Source: Gremmenia infestans
Lineage: Eukaryota; Ascomycota; Leotiomycetes; Helotiales; Hamatocanthoscyphaceae
DNA length: 64,000 nt
NCBI GenBank assembly: GCA_032629725.1
Contig: JAFEVB010000021.1
Coordinates: forward strand, 496,001-560,000
Reading direction: 5' to 3'
A program made the position numbers and the translations under genes. The notes under the pieces were generated by a model. The model did not search any database and was not told the origin of the DNA. It worked only from the letters and a program-made list of their open reading frames with translations. Shown one piece after another: positions 45,896-55,382 of this stretch; position 1 is the first letter of the stretch; each line of letters begins with the position of its first letter.

Positions 45896-47481
45896 TCAAC
45901 GAGACATAATGTTGTCGTGACTATCCATACTAGCCGTAAAGGTCTTCAACTTAGTAAATTCCTCCAGCCCCCAGCGACTGTTCATATAGCCCCACCCCGT
46001 CCTCTTCGTGCCACCACATGGTAAGTTTGCTGTTACGCATTAGTCACGACTCTCAACGCTCTCATATATCTGCAGTATGCTTACCATCACCATGAACAGT
46101 ACTACTATTGACCTGCACCTGTCCCACATCAAGCTCCTTGCTCATGTTCAACGCTCGAGTGAGATCCTTGGTATGAATCGAAGTCGAGAATCCATACGGA
46201 GTGTCATTCACGAGCTCGGTAGCTTCCTCGTCATTGTTGACGATGTACACAGCGAGACATGGGCCAAAGGTTTCCTCGTTCCACATAGTCATGTCTTTGG
46301 TAACTCCTGTCACAATGGTAGGGACGAGACTGTGCTTCTCTCCATATTGCGGTCCACCAAGTATGAATTTTGCGCCTTTTGACTGAGCATCGACAAGCTT
46401 GTCGTGCGCGCCTTTGGACATGTTGGCTGTGACCGGGATGCCGGCGTGGAAAGCCTCGGCTTTCTTTTTCAGGAGCTGGATGAAGTTCTCTGCGATGCTC
46501 TTCATGATGATTACTCTTTCCGTGCCGAAACAGATCTGGCCGTGGTGTGCAAAAGCTGGAAGATTGTCAGCGAATGCTTAATATCTTTGAGGGGTGGTTA
46601 AGAGGTGAGGAAAGGGGAATTACCTCCAAAGATACAATGTTTGCAGAAGCCTCTATATCCGCATCTTCCAACACAATAGCAGCGGCTTTATCACCCATTT
46701 CCATAAGCACAGGCTTGAGATACTTCCCCGCCAGCTCTGCAATCTTGGACCCCACTCCCGCACTCCCAATAAACTCAACCTTCCTAATAGCAGGATGCGA
46801 AATCAGCGTCTCTGTTACGCCAGCGGCATCTTCTCTGGCCGTCTGGATCACGTTGATCACGCCACTCGGCACGCCCGCCTCAAGAAATGCTTCGACGAGC
46901 ATATGATGAGTCTTAGGAGATAGCTCCGAAGCCTTGAACACCACAGTGCATCCGGCACCAATGATCGACGCCATGGATCGTCCAGGTAGAATCGTAGGCG
47001 CGTTCCATGGCGCAATGAGTAAAATTGGCCCTAAGGCTTCACGAAATATGAAGCCAAACGAATTAGATGGAGACGCCATGGCTGGGATTTCCCCTACCAG
47101 GGAAGATATCTTGGATGCTGTTTCACGCATGATGTTAACGGTGAACTCGATTTGGAATGCGGCCCATTCGGTTGTGCAGCTGGTTTCTGCTATCATCGTT
47201 TCTTTGAACTCGGTCTCACGGCAGCGGATAATGTCTGCTGTTCGGAGGAGGATGTCGCGGCGTGTCATCCATGGTGTGTGCTTCCATGTCTTGAAGGCTT
47301 TAGAGGCTGAGTCTGCTGCTGCTGAATCGGTCGTCGAATCAGCGCTTTGAGCGAGGCAAAGCTGGCTTTGGAGCTGGTTGGAAATGATAGGGAAAGTACG
47401 AGCTCCAATTGCTTCGTACTTGCCGTCGATGAGGAAGGGGAGGACCTTCAAATCCTTGACTTTTGAGACTTGAGTAGACAT
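45896..47481 (-). CDS. aldehyde dehydrogenase (aromatic/salicylaldehyde type) with apparent frameshift
   Basis: Three exons (47481-46624, 46555-46085, 46029-45896). The last intron joins cleanly (VHGDANLPCGGTKRTGWGY). Recognisable parts are the NAD-fold region APWNAPTILPGRSMASIIGAG, the FIGSAGVGSKIAELAGKYL loop, and the active-site Cys in HHGQICFGTERVI. MWNEETFGPC is near the end. The enzyme family oxidises aromatic or aliphatic aldehydes with NAD(P)+. The usual ELGGK motif reads EMGDK: the catalytic Glu is kept and the second Gly is replaced by Asp. The first exon ends in phase 0 but exon 2 needs phase 1. The family reading NIVFGAFAHHGQ appears only if two bases at about 46,628-46,636 are ignored. 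So the gene is either recently broken or carries a sequence error. Without them the product would be 486 residues. Confidence 0.8.
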
Positions 47482-48875
47482 CTTTGAGTAGGATGAAATA
47501 TCTTAGGCTTTGAGAATTGGCTGTCTGTTCTTGAACATAATGAGCTGATGGAAATATATTTATATACTGAATGTTTACTGGAACCTTCTCGGACTAGAGC
47601 TGACGGATAAAGCACGAGAAAACGAAGGCTGAGTAACTTTCCAGGTAGCACCTTTGTACGTGGCTGGTTTTCAAGCATTATCGCCGGACCCCATCCCCAG
47701 ATTAATGAGGTTTGTAAAAGAGTCCCCCCCAGATTGCATAATCTGAGAACATCATCTGGGCCCAGAGCTACAGCTAATGTCCTAGCTTATTTCCTAACGT
47801 TCTGTCTAGCGCTCTCCACCGCTATATACTATATAGCAGCTTTTGTGATGCTATGATATCATTAGATTTTATTTGAAAATGGCACAAGTACAATTAGTGT
47901 TAAAAATGTGTACTAGGTACATAGGACGTTCGGATTATAGCCAAGCGTAATCTCAAACTTAGAATTATAAAAATTTATATGTCAATTTCATAGTCCCAAG
48001 TTATAGTCCAAATCATGTTATGGCTGCTTATTAACGACTATAATCTGTAGCGTATATTATAGCCAGCTTACCCCAGATTATAGTTGCGAATATAGGCCTA
48101 AGACATGGTTTAAGAAAGCCATCACTCTTAACGCGGGGTTAATAACGCCGCGATAGATGCGTCATACGGCAGAATGCTCACCAGCACATGTGGCAAAGGT
48201 ATTGTAAGAGCTAGAAAGTGACCAATAGCGTCTACTTGCGTGGAGGTTGGTTGTTGTTAAAAGTAGAGGCACCAGGACTAGACTTTGAATGATTCTAAAG
48301 TCCGCGAAAGTATCAAAATGTAACTCCAAAACCCGATTTCAAAAAGGCGTGCAATGACACGCTACTTGTAACCAACGACCACTCAGCCACTTTTTGAATT
48401 AGGACATGCTTGCTTTGCTGATTGCCTACTACTTGGTCAAAAGGCTAATGTGTAACACGAGGTAAGTCACATGATAATGATCGTCATCAGCCGCCAACTT
48501 GAAAAATAAAAAATCGGCGTGCCACTCGGCTAGCATTTCGCTTATTCTTATGATTTGGGCCTATTCTTCTGGCACACAAGCAAATGGAACGGTGTCCAAT
48601 GACTTCAAGGTTCCATTCCCCGTGTGACTGATATATGTTTTCGATTTATTGCTGTTGTGCTTTATGCAATGCGCTGATAGCCAAAGACTATTGCATGACC
48701 TGATGCTGACCTGCCCGCCTCCGATCCCCGTTCCGTTTTATGTTACATTGTGCTTATTGCCCACGAAGCCACCTCCCGATGCAAAAGCCCCCATGTAAAA
48801 CTCCTGTTGGACACAAATCAAAGCAAAATTCGACTCCCATTTTGTACACCCATCAAGTGTTTGTGACAGCCATCC
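47482..48875. other. intergenic, no gene seen
   Basis: 1.4 kb without coding evidence, AT-rich with TATA/TAGC strings around 47,830-48,070. It looks like degraded non-coding DNA. Confidence 0.5.
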
Positions 48876-49778
48876 TCAGCTCAAGTCCATATCCACCTCA
48901 TTGGAATTTGATTGTCCGTTCATAGCGATGACGTTCAAGCTTTCCATGTGCGTTTCGTCAATCGTTGTCATTGGCTGTAGTCCGCCATTGGCCTTTGGGG
49001 TCTCTCCAGCATCCATAATCACCTCTCCGTCGAATATAGGCTGAGGACCACGGAGATTTTCCCAGACCTTCTCTAAGCTCGCACTTACAAGTCTTCCCTG
49101 CTTCAAGTCTTCTCCAAACAAGAAGTATCCCTCATTCGCTTCAACTAGATAACTTGCCAAGCCCTTGCTTTGAAGTCTGATCTTCGCGTTGGTGACCGGG
49201 TAGTGGTTCTCAATGTACTTGGTCCAACCCCGAGCTGCAGCCTGGATGTGTTCGTCGGCGCTAATCAACGACCATCCAATGCCCAAATGGCGAGTAAAGT
49301 CATCGATGGTAGGCTCAGCGAGGCCCTTGCATCTCTCCGGGGACGAGGCTATCAGCTCTCCATTCTGCAAAACTTCTTCGGCAATGGCCGAAACAGTGGT
49401 ATTTAACCTCTGGCTCTTGGTTGCGCGTAGAATTGGCGCATCGGGTGAAACCGTAGGCTTCGGCTTCTCCTCAAGCTTCTCTTCTGCCCAAGTGCCCGTC
49501 TGGCTGTCTGCCTCCATGATATAGCCGACATTGGGCTTTATCAATACCATCCCTTCGCCATATTCCCACTCCGCTTCGTTCTCTTGTGGCTTTGATTGAG
49601 GGATAGGGTCTAGGAAGTCATCGTCACCTAGGTTCGGCGCGGCTTCGTCGCGTGAGCGCTTTCGACCGGCCGCAGATGGCGGCGCAGGAACTGGTAATTT
49701 TGACCAGGAGGGTGATGGGAGTTGAGGGTCGTTGCCTTTCTCGAAAGGTGAGGTGAAAGTTGGGCGATCTGAGTTCAT
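48876..49778 (-). CDS. conserved fungal protein of unknown function
   Basis: A single exon of 300 residues from the ATG at 49778 (MNSDRPTFTSPFEKG). An in-frame ATG at 49862 would add 28 residues. I do not recognise a named domain. The N-terminal third is Pro/Ser rich with a KRSRDE basic patch that could be a nuclear signal. A central segment reads VLIKPNVGYIMEADSQTGTW. The ordered part (about 165-260) includes DDFTRHLGIGWSLISADEHI, AARGWTKYIENHY and GYFLFGEDLKQGRLVSASLE, which looks conserved. The tail is acidic (NEVDMDLS). Nuclear location is inferred only from the basic patch. The frame stays open far upstream of the ATG, but that part is low complexity and reads like leader sequence. Confidence 0.7.
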   Translation of the reverse strand: MNSDRPTFTSPFEKGNDPQLPSPSWSKLPVPAPPSAAGRKRSRDEAAPNLGDDDFLDPIPQSKPQENEAEWEYGEGMVLIKPNVGYIMEADSQTGTWAEEKLEEKPKPTVSPDAPILRATKSQRLNTTVSAIAEEVLQNGELIASSPERCKGLAEPTIDDFTRHLGIGWSLISADEHIQAAARGWTKYIENHYPVTNAKIRLQSKGLASYLVEANEGYFLFGEDLKQGRLVSASLEKVWENLRGPQPIFDGEVIMDAGETPKANGGLQPMTTIDETHMESLNVIAMNGQSNSNEVDMDLS

Positions 49779-50758
49779 TTTGAAAGAAGGCTGTGGAGGA
49801 AGCTGAGGAAGCTGAACAAGGATAGGAGAGGACGATGAGAATGACTGGTCGAAATATCTCATGGTTGAATAGTGTCTGGACTGGGTACCTAGGGAGTATT
49901 GGTGATAGTAGTAGTGACGATAGTAGTAGCAGCAGCAGTAGTAGAAGGTAAGGCTGTTGATGGAAGAAGAAGAGAAAGTGACAATTGGGGATGAGAGAAT
50001 GAAGAAGATAGGAAGTGTGGTGTGGGGGGGGTGGGAGAGACACAGGTTTAAGAAAAGATGAAAAGTGTGGATGGGAAGGGAAGGGGAGGGAGGGAAGGGA
50101 AGTGAATACACATGGAGAAAGAGGGAAACTGAGAAGCCGAGTGAGAAGCTGAGAGGCCGGAAGCCTTTGAGAGGCAAGGCAAGGAAGGGAAGGCGGAAGG
50201 GAAGGGTAGGAGGACGGAGATCTCCATTATCATTGGGTGGAAGGTCGTGGAGCTTAGGCTCCACTAAGGATCCACTTACCTGGCAAGGATCACTGGTTAG
50301 GTTTAATCTAGTCATGTCGAGCATTCTCCGAGCGATGGCTGGGCTGCCAGAATTTGCGGGGGATATGTGACGTGTCACGTGTTTATCTTCGCAACTTCTA
50401 CAGGTGCAATTTAATCTGTATTGAGAGAATAAAATGGTATAATAATTAGCTGAGTACCAATGGATAACTTTAATCGTATTTATGTCGTGATCGAAAATCT
50501 CTTCACAATCATGTACCAGCACGTGATTGTCGGCCTGAGTGTTTGCGACTCCGTCTGGCCTTTGGTGGCTGGGCTGGCTGCTGCCCGCCCGCCATCTCAA
50601 TACAATCAGTAGCGGTACTAACCTCGCCCTGCGCCCGCCACGCAATATTGTATTGACATTATAGCATGTTGAAGGCAAGAAACTTCACATCCCAAACTAT
50701 TTGATTCTGTTCTCGTTGTCCGACACTCGGAAAGTAACACAACAAGTCGATCGCAATC
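49779..50758. promoter_or_regulatory. divergent promoter region with long polypurine tract
   Basis: About 980 bases between two divergent starts. From about 49,890 to 50,230 the plus strand is mostly G and A (GGGAAGG-type strings), so the minus-strand leader is C/T rich, as in many fungal core promoters. Two CACGTG-containing sites occur, TGACGTGTCACGTG (50,368-50,381) and CACGTGAT (about 50,521-50,528). Confidence 0.5.
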
Positions 50759-52872
50759 ATGGCTTCCGTTACTTCTCTCGACAAGGACATGCGCAAATTG
50801 CGCCTGGATCGCTACACCCCGCAGGCTGCGAATGAAGTCCGAACTTTCGTCGAGGATTCCCTGGGAGAACGCCTACCACCAGGAGATCTACTCGAGGGTC
50901 TGAAAGATGGAGTTGCGCTTTGCAAGTATGATACCGTCCCCGATCCTTGTTGTATGAGAATCATTTGCTAATACGTACCTACCTTAGACTTGTCAACCTC
51001 GCTGTACCCAACACCGTGAGATTCAAAACCAAGGCCGTCATGCCCTTCGTTCAGATGGAAAACATATCTTTATACCTCTCAGCATGCAAACAGCCTCCGT
51101 TCAACCTCCAATCCCACGACATGTTCCTCACAGTCGATCTCTACGAATCCAAAGATCCGGCCCAAGTCTTACAATGTCTTAGCGCATTCAGCAGAGCCGC
51201 GCACCGAATTGCTCCTTCGAGATTCCCGAACCAGATCGGCGGAAATTCTCGTGGCGTGGTGAGTCCACAAGTTACTGGAGCTGGAGCAGTCGGAGGTGGT
51301 AGTTTTGGCAATCGAGGACGAGGTCTCTCAAGTGCGAGTAATACTTCTTCGGCCTATAATCCTAGCGCGAGACCCGCCGGCTCTCTAACGCCAACACGAA
51401 CTGGTGACTCTAACAGTGGAAGATGGAGTCCAACGAAGAGCTCCAAGCCTCTCTCGCCTAGTGGGGTTAGTAGTTGGAGTAAGAAGTCTGATGAAGGCGC
51501 AACATCGCCGGCATGGAACATCGCGCAGTATGGTTATATGGGTGGTGCAAGTCAGGGAAATCTTGGGGTTTCATTTGGTGGTAGACGTCAAATCACAAGC
51601 GCTGGTCCCAATGTTCCGAATATGGCCGAGAAAGAGAAGAGACGAAGGGAGAAAGAGGTAGAAGAGGAACGGTTGAGAACTGAGGTCGAGGATGAAGCTC
51701 GTAGAAGAGCAGAAGAGGCGGCTGCCGAAGAAGAGAGCGCGCGAATCGCCGAGGAAGAGAGATGGGCAACGGAGAGCAAAAAATTGAGAGAACAAGAACG
51801 ACAAACGGTTGCTGAGGAGAAGAGAAAATGGGAGGAAGAAGAGCAGAGATGGCGATTGGAGGAGGAGGGACGTCAGAAAGAAGAACGAGAAGCAGAAGCG
51901 AGGTTGCAGGACGAGCGAAAAATAGCACGTGGCAACAGCGACGCTCGATTAAAAGGACAATTCTTGAGTCAATACCAGGCCGAGAATGGCGCTCAAGACA
52001 ATTTTGGAAGCAGTCGAATTAAGGAATTGGAACGAGAATTGGAACTAGCTCGAGAACGAGAAAAGCAATACGAGAGAGAACGGCAGACGAAATTAGGTGA
52101 ACGAAACCATCAAGTAATGGAGGATCACGATTTGGCTGTACGAATGAAGGAAGAAAGCTCGAAGTCACGACCGCGGTCACGCAGTAGACCACGAGCACCA
52201 CCACGCAAACCCAGCGAGGAAGAATGGCGACGAGACGAGCGAGATTACCTCCGCAAGCAATGGAGTACTCAACATAGTTCCGAGGAAGTCGCTGCTCCAT
52301 TACCTTCAAAATCACCGCGACCCTTACCAGAACCCGCACCCTCAGTTCGAGTGGTGAAGAACAACACTGGGCCCTCCTCAAGACCTCTTCCCGACCCAAC
52401 AAAATACGCCTCATCATCCAACCCACCAGCCAATTTGTCACAATCTCAAAATCGCACCGACAGATACCTCTCATCCAACCCCGCACCACAGCAAGCTAAG
52501 CCGACAACCACCTACTCCAACGAAATCGGCGGCTTCGATAGTACAGCTGAGCGCGATGCCGAGGACCGCCGCCGTCTTGCTTCGCAGCAGAAGACTAAAG
52601 CTGGCGGATGGGCTTCCAAGTCGCTGCTAGAGCGCGAGATGGAGATGGAGAGGCAGCGTCAGCAAGAGTGGGAAGAAGGCCAGAAGGAGATTAAGAATAA
52701 AGTCCCTGCCGGAGCTGGGGTTGATGGGTTTGGAGGTGGGATTGGAGGAAAGTGGGATGTTAACCAATGGACTGGTTATACGGGTGGCGATGGACAGAAT
52801 AGAGGTACGCAGGGGATTGGTAGTGGCAGGAGACAGATTGTCGGACCAAGACCGCCGCCTCCGGGTCGTTGA
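50759..52872 (+). CDS. calponin-homology domain protein with long coiled coil (Scp1/transgelin-like)
   Basis: Two exons (50759-50925 and 50988-52872) around a 62-nt intron with a GCTAAT branch site give 683 residues. The split AA|A codon restores VALCKLVNL. The calponin-homology domain spans about 15-130 (TFVEDSLGERLPPGDLLEGL, PFVQMENISLYLSACKQ) and resembles yeast Scp1/transgelin, which bundles actin. Unlike Scp1 (about 200 residues) it continues into a Glu/Arg/Lys-rich coiled coil (about 230-330). Ser/Arg/Pro-rich disordered regions and a Gly-rich end follow. The motif GRRQI occurs twice, before the coil and near the C-terminus. It is probably an actin or cortical cytoskeleton protein; the role of the coil is unknown. 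Confidence 0.85.
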
Positions 52873-53580
52873 ATGAGTAACGGGTATTTTGGGTCTATTG
52901 GTTTTGTTGGTTTTGGATGATTGGGTATAAACGGTAAAAGGCTGATTGAGCGATTTGAGATTGAGCGGGCGTCACTGGATAATAGATAGATGAGCAATGA
53001 GCGATAAGCTAACGAATGAGAATACCTGTAGACTGATACCAAATTGCAGTTTCCTGACGTATATCCAGTGCTTCTTTTAAAATCATTATACTCAATATCT
53101 TGCATCAGTGCTCTCTCACCCCCAAGTGGAAGTCTCTGTCTCCCTCCTGCTTTTCAACAAATGTCTCAAGCGATGATGAAACTTCGGAAAAGTGCATAAT
53201 TTTACCCTCAGATGTTTCATTTTTCCTGTCTCCATGTCATACCTTCAAACTACGCTCCCTAAGTCCCCTCAATGGCTAGTTCCTTCCTCATAATACCTAT
53301 CATGTAGGAAGCAGAAAAAGTCTAAGAAGTCCAACATGCTATCTTGCCACCAATGTTCACAACAGGTATCTTTACCGTCGCTCTGCACCAAGAGGCAGGC
53401 TCCTCGGAAACATGTCTGTCATTATCAAAGAGTCTTCCGCGAGTTCTTCCGCAAGTTCAAAAAGGAGATAGGGAGTTTCTACGGAAGCGAGGTATCAGTT
53501 ACCCAGCCCAAGGCCGTTTGAGGATGATATTGATATAACCTCCTAGCTAGAAAGTAATGATACTAAAACAGTTGTTTGAG

Positions 53581-54749
53581 TTGTTGTCAAATGTTGCTTT
53601 GCTGTCATTTACTTCTTTTCAGACGTTTGCAACTTCAATTGCAAAGGCAACTAAGAGCTCGAATCCTAGAGCTTTCTACAGCCTCCAAAGGATGCTTCAG
53701 AATCGGACAACAAAAATCAACAGTCACTTAGGCTTAGCTCATAATTGTGGTCATGACCTGTGCTGGGATGCGAATGTTTTCATAGAGTGAGCGTTACGGA
53801 TGTCGTTCGACGCCTCAAAATATGTTTATATAGAGCCGGTACCAGCACATCGCATACCCTATTTCCCGCGGACATATGGTCTCGATCTCAAGCTGATGGC
53901 GAGGACACCGCGTCTTGGACAAATATGAATGCTTAGGAAGTTAGGAAGTGAAATGCTTAGGTTACATCCTATGTCCATGGGGAATCGAGGTGTCAGGCGC
54001 AGAGTTAATTTGGATGGCTCAGATGGTTATTATGCTGATTTGCTGTCCTTGACAGCAAAGCCGTCATTCATTTAAGTGAGAAGGCATGTAGAATTGGAAT
54101 AGCACACTTGATTAAGATAAATTATCTTCGTTAAGAGACCGTAGAGAGGAACTAGGTCAGTCACTCATGATTTCATACGCATGGGAGATGGGAGAGACCG
54201 CCGCTGTTGCCCCCTTGAGTATGTAAAGAGGACGGTGTTATCTCTACTACACAGGTGATATACGTGTTGTGCTCCAAAAATTTGACGCCATTCTTACCAC
54301 AAACTAAGGACCCAACTGTGCCATTGCCCTGGATCAACGTTCTTTTTGTGAAATATGTACTAAATCATGTCTTTCCCAACCAAATTTTCTATGGTCCTTG
54401 GCCTTGATCATTTATCATTTTGTCTGAGAGCTACTGTGTGGCCGCCTCAACTACCTAGAGTGATGTTTCTCTACATCTTCACTAAGAAGGGTCTTCAGCG
54501 CTCAGCTACGACTTATATTATATATCTAAGGACCATGAGCTTCCCAATCAACCAAGATAGCCCCCATAGATCGCTCAACAGACAACAGGGTGTGAGCAAT
54601 TCACTCCGTTCATGAGGTTCGTCTCTCTGCCACCTTATTGTATCTTGAAGCCTCAAAATCAGTTATAATGCAAGGAGACTGGATATTTTCCGCAAATGTC
54701 TTAATCAAGTGCGGCGGGCACTTAACAGCAAGGCCACATTTAACAACAA
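53581..54749. mobile_element. possible DNA-transposon relic bounded by inverted TTG(C/T)TGT(C/T)AA pairs
   Basis: The left end has TTGTTGTCAA and TTGCTGTCAT starting 18 bp apart (53581 and 53599). The right end, read on the minus strand, has TTGTTGTTAA (54749-54740) and TTGCTGTTAA (54731-54722), also 18 bp apart. Over 27 aligned bases the two ends differ at four positions, three of them C/T changes. No transposase frame remains. Target-site duplication was not found by eye. Confidence 0.5.
54039..54059. repeat. palindromic TTTGCTGTC ... GACAGCAAA junction
   Basis: TTTGCTGTC (54039-54047) and a minus-strand copy of TTTGCTGTCAA (54059-54049) meet head to head. It may be an internal hairpin or the junction between two nested elements. 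Confidence 0.6.
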
Positions 54750-55382
54750 GTTTACAGTAAGTGACAATCTCGCCGCGACACATACTGACGTAGCGTTGAT
54801 GAGTATTTGAGCAGACTTGAAGAAGCTCAAAAGAGCCCTCGCTAACATCTGTTGGGTCTCTTCCCGTGCAATGCTCACGGATTAATGTTGCTTAAGTCAG
54901 CTCGGGTCAGTAAACTATGCTATGGAACCATTTATATATTTCTAAGAGCACCGGTCATATCAGAGTCAACTTGCGTTGGTCTCTCTTCCCTCTACACTAG
55001 GAAAATAAGAGGTAACGAATTCGAAACGTACTCTGTCATTGCAGATACAAATGTCTCAAGGTGAGTCCCAGAAGATACCGTTTGACGTTCCCACTAGAAT
55101 ACTTTTACACATGCTTGAATATACGCCTTTAGAATATTCCGAAGAATCAGCAGCTTTTCCGAGGTAGGCAAGTAAAACCCACTTGGGAGGCTCAACTCAT
55201 TTCGATAGTAGACTTGAAGTTGAAACATATCAGATACATTGGTGCAAGTGCTAAGTATTGTACTATGCATGTTTCGTAATCGTCGTAAAGCCTGCTTCCG
55301 TGCTAAGTATAAAATACAAGAAGTAAATTTCGTACTCTCTCTTCCCCATCCCGGCACACCAATATATAAATGTAAACCCAGC

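Larger units (their letters stand above)
52873..55382. other. intergenic region with transposon-like element
   Basis: 2.5 kb without a supported gene. It holds the inverted TTGCTGTCAA pairs at 53,581-53,608 and 54,722-54,749, plus a head-to-head copy at 54,039-54,059. Open frames here are short and domain free. Confidence 0.5.

Noticed and set aside
51571..51928. Minus-strand Leu/Ser-rich frames
   Set aside because: Antisense of the coiled-coil region of the CH-domain protein.
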